This document shows, piece after piece, positions 53,175 to 61,123 of a stretch of 64,000 bases of DNA. The notes beneath the pieces were generated by a model. That model was given only the letters and a program-made list of their open reading frames with translations, made no database searches and was not told the DNA's origin. Location of the stretch: NCBI RefSeq assembly GCF_009184635.1, contig NZ_WELI01000001.1, forward strand, positions 744,001-808,000, given 5' to 3'. The DNA comes from Rudanella paleaurantiibacter (GTDB taxonomy: Bacteria; Bacteroidota; Bacteroidia; Cytophagales; Spirosomataceae). Every line of letters starts with the position of its first letter. Within the stretch, counting starts at the first letter, position 1. The translations under genes and the position numbers were made by a program.

Positions 53175-56100
53175 ATGGCCCGACATACCGTATCCTGCTT
53201 TGTGTTGCTGGCGCTGCTTGTTTCGTTCACCGGATTCGTCGCCAATCCGCTGGAGGGTGCCTGGAACTGTTCGATTCAACTGAACGAAAAACTCGCTGGT
53301 ACGCTCAAACTGAGTCAGGTGAATGACGCGTACTCCGGGGTGCTTTTCTCCTTCGAGCGGGGTGAAATACCGTTGCAATCGCTGACCGTCGACGGGAGTA
53401 CGCTAACGGGGCGTTTCAGTCTGCGAAAAGTCGAGTACGCGCTGACGGCCGAGGTAAAAGGCGATTCACTGACGGGCAGCGTGTCGGCGGGGGGTAAACG
53501 TTTTGCGCTGCGGGCCAGCCGGATAAGCGAGCCTCCAACGGCTTACACCCCACCCAAGGTTGCTTACACACTCTCGGAAAATGACCTGAACGCCTATGAG
53601 CGCGACATCGACCACGCGGGCCTGATTGAACGATTCGACCGGCAGGGGTACACGCGGGGCGAACGCATCTACAACGCCATTTGCGTCAACTGCCACGGCG
53701 ACCCGGAAATCGAGGGCTCTATTCCGCTCTCGCATAAGTTCTGGAAACAGCCGTTCAAGGCCGGGTACGATCCGTTTTCGATGTACCAAACCCTCACCCG
53801 TGGGTACGGCTCCATGCCGGCCCAGATGACGCTTACCCCGCAGGAGAAGTACGACGTGATTACGTATATCCGCGAGCAATTTATCCGGGAGAGCAACCCT
53901 ACCCAATACCACACGCCCACGCCGGGCTACCTGGCCAAACTGCCGAAAGGCTCGTCGAAAGGTCCGGCGGTAAAGCCCTACCACCCCTGGTCGGATATGG
54001 ACTACGGGAATTTCTTTATCAACACCTACGAGCTGGCAGATTCGGCAACGGGGCCTAAACGCTTTCACTCGCCGGGTCGTCCGCCCTATGCCGACGAAGA
54101 CTACCGCCGGAACAATTTTGCCTACAAAGGCATAGCCGTTCGGCTCGACTCCGGCGCGGGCGGAGTTTCGGCCGGGCGTGCCTGGATGATCTTTGACCAC
54201 GACCTGATGCGTGTGGCCGGTGCCTGGACAGGCCGGGGCTTTATCGACTGGGAAGGCATCCTACTCAACGACAACCACGAAACCTACCCCCGCACCATCG
54301 GGCAGTTGCACGTCGAAACGCCCGTGGGACCGGGTTGGGCCAACCCCGTCACCGGCTCCTTCGACGACCCCCGGTTTACCGCCCGCGATGGCCGTCAGTT
54401 TGGTCCGTTACCCAACGAATGGGCCAACTACAAAGGGCTGTACCATCACGGCAATACGGTTGTGATCGCCTATACCGTGGGGAAAGCCGCTATTCTGGAA
54501 AAACTGGGCTTGGAAACTGCCGATGGGCAGATGGTATTTACCCGAACATTAACCGTCAGTCCCACCGGGCAACTGCTTAAAACACGGGTAGCGCGGGCTG
54601 GTACGTCGGTGGTATTGGTCGGTAAAGGAGCATCGCTGACTGAAGAAAACGGCTACGTTGTGTTGCAGATTTCGGCTTCGGCCAAAACTACCATCAAACT
54701 GTTGATGGCCCGGCCCGGCACCCCCATCGGAGCCGATTTTGTAGCCCGGTCGCCCAGGCCGGAGCCGCTTGACCGGTACACCCAGGGTGGCATGCCGCAT
54801 TACCCGCAGACGCTGTACACGAACGTGTTGCGCGGCAATGCCGACGGCCTGTTTGCGGTCGATCAACTGACGCCCCCGTACGACAATCCTTGGCAGTCGC
54901 GGATGAAGCTCAGCGGTATCGACTTTATGAAGAATCCCAACATCGCGGTTTTGTGCACCACCGACGGGGATGTGTGGCGGGTTACCGGCCTGACCGACCC
55001 ACGCGGGCGGCTGGGCTGGAAGCGGATTGCGTCGGGGCTGTTTCAGCCGCTGGGCATTAAAGTGCTGAACGAAAAAATCTACGTCACCTGCCGGGATCAG
55101 CTGGTGCGGCTCCGCGATTTGAACGGCGATGGCGAAACGGACTTTTACGAAAGTTTCAACCACGATCATCAGGTAACCGACCACTTCCACGAGTTTGCGA
55201 TGGGCTTGCAGGCCGATAAGGAGGGCAATCTGTATTATGCCAAAAGTGGCCGACACGCCCGCGAAGCCCTGATTCCGCAACACGGCACCCTGCTGAAAGT
55301 CAGCAAAGACGGTAGCCGGACGCAGATTATCGCCACCGGTTTCCGGGCCGCCAATGGCGTGTGCATCAACCCCGACGGCAGCTTTATCGTGACCGATCAG
55401 CAGGGCTACTGGAACCCCATGAACCGCGTCAACTGGATTGAGGGCAAGGGGAGGTTTTACGGCAACATGTGGGGCTACAACCCACCGAACGACTCAACCA
55501 AAGCGGCTATGGAGCAGCCTATGGTCTGGATCGATATGGAGTTCGACCGCTCGCCCTCGGAGCTGTTGTGGGTCGACAGCAAGCAGTGGGGACCTCTGAA
55601 CGGTGCGCTGCTCAGCTTTTCGTACGGCTACGGGAAAATTCAGCTTGTGCTGCCTGAAACGGTAAACGGGCAGAAACAGGCCGGGGTAATCGACCTGCCG
55701 GGCGTAAAATTCCGCACGGGTATCATGCGCGGACGATTCAACCCTGCCGATGGTCAGCTATACGCCTGCGGCATGTCGGCTTGGGGCACCTCGCAAACCA
55801 TCAAAGGGGGCGATTTTTACCGGCTGCGTTATACCGGAAAGCCCGTTCCGCTCCCCACTCGGCTGAACGTGGAAACGGATGGTGTTACGCTGACCTTTGC
55901 CCGCGAACTGGCCGAAAAAAGTACCCGTAACCCGGCCAATTTTACGGTGAAAAGCTGGGAGATCCGCCGGAGCCGGAAATACGGTTCAGAGCGGTACAAT
56001 ACCCAGACCCTGAGCGTTTCGGCGGTAAAGCTGAGCCAGGACCGAAAGAGCGTAAAACTGATGCTGCCCGGCCTGAAACCCGTCGACATTATGACCATTG

Positions 56101-56207
56101 CCTATACCGTGACCGACTCGAAGGGAACCACCTATACCGGCAAGGTGCAAAATACCATTCATGCGTTACGAAAACCCAGCCAACAAGATTTTGCCGCTTT
56201 TCGGTAA
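53175..56207 (+). CDS. Secreted cytochrome c and beta-propeller (sugar dehydrogenase-like) protein
   Basis: 1010 residues. Signal peptide; small beta-domain about 25-115; one c-type haem site CVNCH (170-174) with a likely axial Met in GYGSMPAQMTLTPQEKYDV; a central domain about 250-530 (GIAVRLDSGAGGVSAGRAWM, GFIDWEGILLNDNHETYPRT) of the DUF6797 kind; then an NHL/glucose-dehydrogenase-like propeller about 600-900 (LSGIDFMKNPNIAVLCTTDG, GLQADKEGNLYYAKSGRHAR, GVCINPDGSFIVTDQQGYWN). Such proteins are frequent in Planctomycetota and Bacteroidota glycan loci. A periplasmic oxidoreductase that passes electrons through its own haem is the likely role. Substrate unknown. Confidence 0.78.
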   Translation: MARHTVSCFVLLALLVSFTGFVANPLEGAWNCSIQLNEKLAGTLKLSQVNDAYSGVLFSFERGEIPLQSLTVDGSTLTGRFSLRKVEYALTAEVKGDSLTGSVSAGGKRFALRASRISEPPTAYTPPKVAYTLSENDLNAYERDIDHAGLIERFDRQGYTRGERIYNAICVNCHGDPEIEGSIPLSHKFWKQPFKAGYDPFSMYQTLTRGYGSMPAQMTLTPQEKYDVITYIREQFIRESNPTQYHTPTPGYLAKLPKGSSKGPAVKPYHPWSDMDYGNFFINTYELADSATGPKRFHSPGRPPYADEDYRRNNFAYKGIAVRLDSGAGGVSAGRAWMIFDHDLMRVAGAWTGRGFIDWEGILLNDNHETYPRTIGQLHVETPVGPGWANPVTGSFDDPRFTARDGRQFGPLPNEWANYKGLYHHGNTVVIAYTVGKAAILEKLGLETADGQMVFTRTLTVSPTGQLLKTRVARAGTSVVLVGKGASLTEENGYVVLQISASAKTTIKLLMARPGTPIGADFVARSPRPEPLDRYTQGGMPHYPQTLYTNVLRGNADGLFAVDQLTPPYDNPWQSRMKLSGIDFMKNPNIAVLCTTDGDVWRVTGLTDPRGRLGWKRIASGLFQPLGIKVLNEKIYVTCRDQLVRLRDLNGDGETDFYESFNHDHQVTDHFHEFAMGLQADKEGNLYYAKSGRHAREALIPQHGTLLKVSKDGSRTQIIATGFRAANGVCINPDGSFIVTDQQGYWNPMNRVNWIEGKGRFYGNMWGYNPPNDSTKAAMEQPMVWIDMEFDRSPSELLWVDSKQWGPLNGALLSFSYGYGKIQLVLPETVNGQKQAGVIDLPGVKFRTGIMRGRFNPADGQLYACGMSAWGTSQTIKGGDFYRLRYTGKPVPLPTRLNVETDGVTLTFARELAEKSTRNPANFTVKSWEIRRSRKYGSERYNTQTLSVSAVKLSQDRKSVKLMLPGLKPVDIMTIAYTVTDSKGTTYTGKVQNTIHALRKPSQQDFAAFR

Positions 56208-56217
56208 GGCATAGCGT

Positions 56218-57852
56218 ATGAAGCCCAAAATACCCAAGACCATGAAAAGACTCCTAAAACGGCCTTTGCTGAACCCGATACAGCCATCCGGCAGGCTATT
56301 ATGCTGCCTGATTCTGCTCGTCACCGGTAGCTTTTTGTCCCTCCAAACCCCAAAAGTCGCTGAACAACGCCCAAACATACTGTACATTCTGGCCGACGAT
56401 ATGGGCTATTCGGATATTGGCTGCTACGGGGGCGAGGTCAGCACGCCCAATTTGGATCAGTTGGCGGCTAAGGGCATCAAGTTGCGGAGCTTTTATAACA
56501 ACGCCCGCTGCTGCCCCACCAGGGCCTCGCTGCTCACGGGGCAATATCCGCATACCGTCGGGATGGGGCTGATGGTGACCAACCCCAGTGCAGCCATTCA
56601 GCCGGGTAGCTATCAGGGGTTTCTGGACGACCGCTATCCCACCCTTGCCGAGCGGCTCAAACCGGCTGGCTACAGCACCTATATGGTGGGCAAATGGCAC
56701 GTGGACGAACGGCGGCAGCATTGGCCACTCAAGCGCGGCTTCGACCATTATTTTGGGCTGATTTCGGGCGCATCGAGCTATTATGAAGTGATACCCGCCG
56801 AACGCGGCAAGCGGTTTATCGTAGAGGATGATAAGGAGTTTACGCCACCGGCTGAGGGCTTTTACATGACCGACGCCTTTACGGATTATGCCGTTCGCTA
56901 CCTCAACGAGCAGAAGCAGCAACGGGCCGACAAGCCGTTTTTCATGTATGTGGCTTACACAGCTCCCCACTTTCCGCTACACGCCCCGGAATCGGAGATT
57001 GCTAAATACGAAAAACTGTACGAAGCGGGTTGGGACGTAATCCGGGCCAAACGTTATGAACGGATGCAGAAGATAGGCTATGCCGACAAACGTTACCCGC
57101 TTACGCCCCGTCCCGCCGACATCCCCGACTGGAATTCGGCCACCGACAAGGCACAGTGGGTGCGTAAAATGGCCGTGTATGCCGCCATGATCGACCGGAT
57201 GGATCAGAACATCGGCCGGCTGATTAAAACGCTGAAAGCCAACGGACAGTACGAGAATACGCTTATTGTGTTTATGTCGGACAACGGCAGTTCCAACGAA
57301 AACGTAGAAGGCCGCAACTTCAACGACCCGACCAAAAAAATCGGCGAAAAAGGCTCCTACGTCACCTACGATACGCCCTGGGCCAACGTCTCCAACACGC
57401 CCTTCCGCAAATACAAGCGTTTCCTGCACGAGGGCGGCATGATTACCCCCTGCATCATGCAATGGCCAAAGGGCATCCGTCCGCAGTCGGGCTACGTGGA
57501 AGGCGTTGGGCACGTCATGGATCTGGTGCCAACAGGCCTTGCGTTGGCGGGTCTTCCAACCAACGATTTGCCCGGCCAAAGCCTGTCATACCTGTGGGGC
57601 AAGCAAAAAGCCACACCCCGCACTTATTGCTGGGAGCACGAAGGCAACAAAGCCATTCGGAAGGCCGACTGGAAACTTGAAAAAGACACCGATGACGCCG
57701 ACTGGGAACTCTACAACCTGAAAGCCGACCCCTGCGAGATGAACAATCTGGCAGCGTCTGAGCCTCGAATGGTGGCCAGCCTTCGGGCCGAATACGATGC
57801 GTGGGCGCAGAAAGTAGGGGTTCGGGAGCGGACCAGCGGTAAGAGCGAGTAA
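56218..57852 (+). CDS. Secreted S1-family sulfatase
   Basis: 544 residues, with a membrane-type signal (CLILLVTGSFLSL). The formylglycine site is C98-C99-P100-T101-R102 (C-x-P-x-R, in RCCPTRASLLTG), so C98 is converted to FGly; no maturase gene is in view. Ca-binding ILADDMGYSDIG (D60, D61), active-site GKWH and HFPLHAP, and MSDNGSSNENV are all in place. It removes sulfate esters from glycans, probably in the periplasm. The ATG at 56218 comes ten bases after the previous stop. Confidence 0.9.
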   Translation: MKPKIPKTMKRLLKRPLLNPIQPSGRLLCCLILLVTGSFLSLQTPKVAEQRPNILYILADDMGYSDIGCYGGEVSTPNLDQLAAKGIKLRSFYNNARCCPTRASLLTGQYPHTVGMGLMVTNPSAAIQPGSYQGFLDDRYPTLAERLKPAGYSTYMVGKWHVDERRQHWPLKRGFDHYFGLISGASSYYEVIPAERGKRFIVEDDKEFTPPAEGFYMTDAFTDYAVRYLNEQKQQRADKPFFMYVAYTAPHFPLHAPESEIAKYEKLYEAGWDVIRAKRYERMQKIGYADKRYPLTPRPADIPDWNSATDKAQWVRKMAVYAAMIDRMDQNIGRLIKTLKANGQYENTLIVFMSDNGSSNENVEGRNFNDPTKKIGEKGSYVTYDTPWANVSNTPFRKYKRFLHEGGMITPCIMQWPKGIRPQSGYVEGVGHVMDLVPTGLALAGLPTNDLPGQSLSYLWGKQKATPRTYCWEHEGNKAIRKADWKLEKDTDDADWELYNLKADPCEMNNLAASEPRMVASLRAEYDAWAQKVGVRERTSGKSE

Positions 57853-57854
57853 GA

Positions 57855-57934
57855 GTACAGTGGAGCGGTGCTCCGCTGGGGCGCGAAGCGGCCAAAAGTA
57901 GCCTTCGGCTCAGCGGAGCATCGCTCCACTGTAC
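57855..57934. repeat. Inverted repeat of GTGGAGCGG/CTCCACTG type in the PUL
   Basis: Arms 57855-57877 and 57912-57934 match in 22 of 23 bases (left GTACAGTGGAGCGGTGCTCC). Loop of 34, itself GC-rich and partly self-complementary (GCGAAGCGGCC). It starts two bases after the sulfatase TAA stop and ends 18 bases before the ATG of the next gene. I recall this GCTCCACTGTAC palindrome as a dispersed repeat. Confidence 0.85.
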
Positions 57935-57952
57935 ACATTTAGACACTTGATT

Positions 57953-59593
57953 ATGCAATACTTATACAACACATTTATTTTCCTCCTCCTCACCGCCAAC
58001 AGCTACGCCCAAACGCGCTCGTACGTCATTACGGCTTCCGGGGCCGTGGCCGATGGCGAAACGAATAACGCGGCCGTTATTCAGAAGCTGATCGACAAAG
58101 CCTCCGCGCAGGGCGGTGGCCGGGTGGTGGTGCCGCCGGGCAACTTCATGACGGGCTCCATTTTTCTGAGATCCAACGTCGAACTCCACCTGCAAAAAGG
58201 AGCCCGGCTGCTCGGTTCGCCCTACCTCCGCGATTATTCGTCGGGGCGGGTGGCGATGAAATCGGCCCGGCCGGGCGAATACAACGATTACGGCAACGAG
58301 CGCATCGCCGTGGTAGCGGCCCACAATCAGACCAATGTAGCCATTAGCGGCAAGGGCGTAATCGACGGGCAGGGACAGGAACTGATGCTCGACATTTTCA
58401 AAAAACTCCGCAGTGGGGAGATCAAACAGGACACGATCTGGAAAGTAAAACGCCCCTCCGGCCGGGCGCTGGTTCTGAACGTCACCGGTTGTAAAAAGGT
58501 CAGCGTGACGGGTATTACGCTCAAAAACTCCTCGGAATGGGTGCAGGACTACCGCGAATGCGACGGCGTAATCATCGACGGTATAACGGTCCAAAGCACC
58601 ACGTACTGGAACAACGACGGCCTCGACCTCACCGACACCCGGAACGTTCGCATTACCAACTGCTTCATCAACTCCGCCGACGATGGTATTTGCCTTAAAT
58701 CCGACAACCCCAAGTCGGGTTGCGAGAACGTGACCATCGAAAACTGCACCATCCGCAGCAGTGCCAACGGTCTGAAATTCGGTACGACCTCGGCTGGGGG
58801 CTTCAAAAACGTCAAGGCCCGCAACCTGACCATTTTCGATACGTACCGCTCGGCCATTGCGCTGGAACTGGTAGACGGGGGCATGATGGAAGCCATTGAC
58901 ATTCGCGACGTGGTGGCCCGCAACACGGGCAACGCGATCTTTATCCGGCGCGGTCACCGGAACAAAACCGGCGCGGTGGGGTCGCTCAAAGGCATTTACA
59001 TCGCCAACGTCAAAGCTGAGGTGCCGCTGCTCAAACCCGATCAGGGATACCCCCTCGAAGGCCCACCCGACCACCTGCGGCCGGGCGAAGACAAAATGCC
59101 CGTTCGGCCGTCGAGCTTCCATATTTACGGCCATCCGTACCTGCCCTATAACCTGGTGCCAGCCTCCATTACGGGCCTGCCGGGCTACCCCGTTCAGGAC
59201 GTAACACTCGAAAACATCGAAATCAGCTACGGGGGCCGGGCCGACAAGCGCATTGCCCATATTCCGCTCGACAAGATCACCTCGGTGCCCGAAAACGAAG
59301 CGGGTTATCCTGAATTTTCGATGTTTGGCGAACTACCAGCCTGGGGCTTTTACGTGCGCCATGCCGAAGGTGTCCGCTTCAAAAATCTACGCCTGCGTTA
59401 CGTGGAAGCCGATTTCCGGCCCGCCATGATCTTCGACGATGCCCGGCAAATTGAGCTGACCGACGTATCGGTGCTGACCGCCCAGGAGATGCCCGTGATT
59501 ATGCTCAACAATACGGCTGAGGTAAAAACCACCAACCTGAAACTGCCGGTAGAGACTGAAAAGGGGATCTTAAAAACGAACTACAGCAGATGA
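57953..59593 (+). CDS. Secreted GH28-like right-handed beta-helix glycosidase
   Basis: 546 residues from ATG 57953; the TTG at 57947 only extends the frame. Signal peptide ends at SYAQ. The right-handed beta-helix shows TYWNNDGLDLTDTRNVRITN (catalytic D222 and D225 region) and INSADDGICLKSD (D243, D244), the GH28 polygalacturonase Asp triad. The usual GHG histidine position reads ANG (SSANGLKFGTTSAGG) and the RIK motif is not found, so the chemistry may differ from true polygalacturonases. It ends in ATGA, overlapping the esterase gene by four bases. Confidence 0.78.
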   Translation: MQYLYNTFIFLLLTANSYAQTRSYVITASGAVADGETNNAAVIQKLIDKASAQGGGRVVVPPGNFMTGSIFLRSNVELHLQKGARLLGSPYLRDYSSGRVAMKSARPGEYNDYGNERIAVVAAHNQTNVAISGKGVIDGQGQELMLDIFKKLRSGEIKQDTIWKVKRPSGRALVLNVTGCKKVSVTGITLKNSSEWVQDYRECDGVIIDGITVQSTTYWNNDGLDLTDTRNVRITNCFINSADDGICLKSDNPKSGCENVTIENCTIRSSANGLKFGTTSAGGFKNVKARNLTIFDTYRSAIALELVDGGMMEAIDIRDVVARNTGNAIFIRRGHRNKTGAVGSLKGIYIANVKAEVPLLKPDQGYPLEGPPDHLRPGEDKMPVRPSSFHIYGHPYLPYNLVPASITGLPGYPVQDVTLENIEISYGGRADKRIAHIPLDKITSVPENEAGYPEFSMFGELPAWGFYVRHAEGVRFKNLRLRYVEADFRPAMIFDDARQIELTDVSVLTAQEMPVIMLNNTAEVKTTNLKLPVETEKGILKTNYSR

Positions 59594-61122
59594 AAAAGGC
59601 GTTTTACCATTCCCACTGCCTGCTGGTCACCTTACTGCTGGCCATCAACCTGTTCGCTAACGAAGCAACCGCACAGGTAGCGGTTTCGTGGAAAGTGGGC
59701 GTTTCGGTGGCGCCTGCCCTCCGGCAGTCGTTTCTGAAGGGCGGGCGGCTGTTGCTGCACGTGACGAAACAAAAAGAACGGGAACCCCGTACCCGCTCCG
59801 AAATCACGGTGGGCATTACCCCGCAGAACTGGGACGGCAAAACGCCTTTCCAGATGGATACGCAGGCTAAAGAAGCGCTTTCGGTTGGGCTGGATAAGCT
59901 GGACGACAACCCATCGGGCCTCTACTATTTTCAGGTCGTTTATAAGCAGAACCCCGACGACGGACAGGAAAACGTACCCGGCAACCTCTACAGCAACATC
60001 GACTCGGTACAGGTTGAGGCCAAGCTGAGCCTGAACCTTACGCTCAACACTCTGATTCCACCCTGGACCATCGTCAGCAATAAGTTTGTAAAAACGGTCG
60101 AAATTAAAAGTGCGCTGCTCACGGCCTTCCGGGGGCGTCCAAGCTGCCTGCGAGCATCTGTACTCCTGCCTTCGGGCTATTTCGACAATCCCGGCAAAGC
60201 CTACCCGATCTGCTACCGGATTCCAGGCCTGAACGGTCGCTACACGGCGGTGAACACGGTGCTGGGCAACAAAGACTTTTCGGACTGGTGGTTTGGCAAA
60301 ACAGCCCCGCAGGTGATCTACGTTTTTCTGGATTCGCAGGGGCCGTATGGCGATACCTACCAGGTCGATTCGGAGAATAATGGCCCCTGTGGCCGGGCGT
60401 TGACCGAAGAACTGATTCCCGAAATTGAGCGGCAAGTCGGCTATAATCCGGCGTCAAAAAAACGCTTCCTGACTGGCAATTCGACGGGCGGCTGGGTGTC
60501 GCTAGGCTTACAAATCTTCTACCCCGACTTCTTCGACGGCACCTGGTCGTACAGCCCCGACCCGGTCGATTTTGAGCACTACGGTCTCATCAACATCTAC
60601 GAAGACAAAACTATTTTCTACAACCGCTACGGCTACCTCCAACCTGGTCGCCGGACGATTTACGGGGAGCCAACCTTCTCGATGAAAGACTGGATTGCGG
60701 GCGAAAACCTGGCCAGTCGGACGGGCAATTACCTCATTTCGGGCGGGCAGTTTGGCGCTTACAACGCCGTTTTTGGCCCCAAAGGCAAGGATGGTCTGCC
60801 GTCGCTCATGTTCGATCCGGTTACGGGCGAGATCGACCACGCCATTGCTAAACAGTGGGAAAAATACGACCTCAAAAAGGTGCTCGAACGCAATTGGACA
60901 ACGCTCGGGCCCAAACTACAGGGCAAAATTTATATCTGGATGGGCGACATGGACGGCCTGTATTCCAACATAGCCACCCGGTTTTTGCAAAAATTCCTCG
61001 ACAAGACCGAGAATCCGAAGTCGGATGCCACGCTCCGGTTTACGGCGATGGCCGGACATGGGCAGGAATGGAGCGACAAAGCCGTATTAACGATGATTGC
61101 TGAACGAGTTTCTGGTAAATAG
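59590..61122 (+). CDS. Secreted esterase of the alpha/beta-hydrolase (esterase D) type
   Basis: 510 residues. Signal peptide (ends NEATAQ). An N-terminal beta-region of about 165 residues precedes the hydrolase fold. Nucleophile S298 in the elbow FLTGNSTGGW, with the putative oxyanion DSQGPYGDTY and a late histidine in MAGHGQEWSDK (about 493). This fits the putative esterase family that deacylates side groups on plant or algal glycans. Coupled to the GH28-like gene by the four-base overlap and one base before the GH27 gene. Confidence 0.75.
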   Translation: MKKAFYHSHCLLVTLLLAINLFANEATAQVAVSWKVGVSVAPALRQSFLKGGRLLLHVTKQKEREPRTRSEITVGITPQNWDGKTPFQMDTQAKEALSVGLDKLDDNPSGLYYFQVVYKQNPDDGQENVPGNLYSNIDSVQVEAKLSLNLTLNTLIPPWTIVSNKFVKTVEIKSALLTAFRGRPSCLRASVLLPSGYFDNPGKAYPICYRIPGLNGRYTAVNTVLGNKDFSDWWFGKTAPQVIYVFLDSQGPYGDTYQVDSENNGPCGRALTEELIPEIERQVGYNPASKKRFLTGNSTGGWVSLGLQIFYPDFFDGTWSYSPDPVDFEHYGLINIYEDKTIFYNRYGYLQPGRRTIYGEPTFSMKDWIAGENLASRTGNYLISGGQFGAYNAVFGPKGKDGLPSLMFDPVTGEIDHAIAKQWEKYDLKKVLERNWTTLGPKLQGKIYIWMGDMDGLYSNIATRFLQKFLDKTENPKSDATLRFTAMAGHGQEWSDKAVLTMIAERVSGK

Positions 61123-61123
61123 A

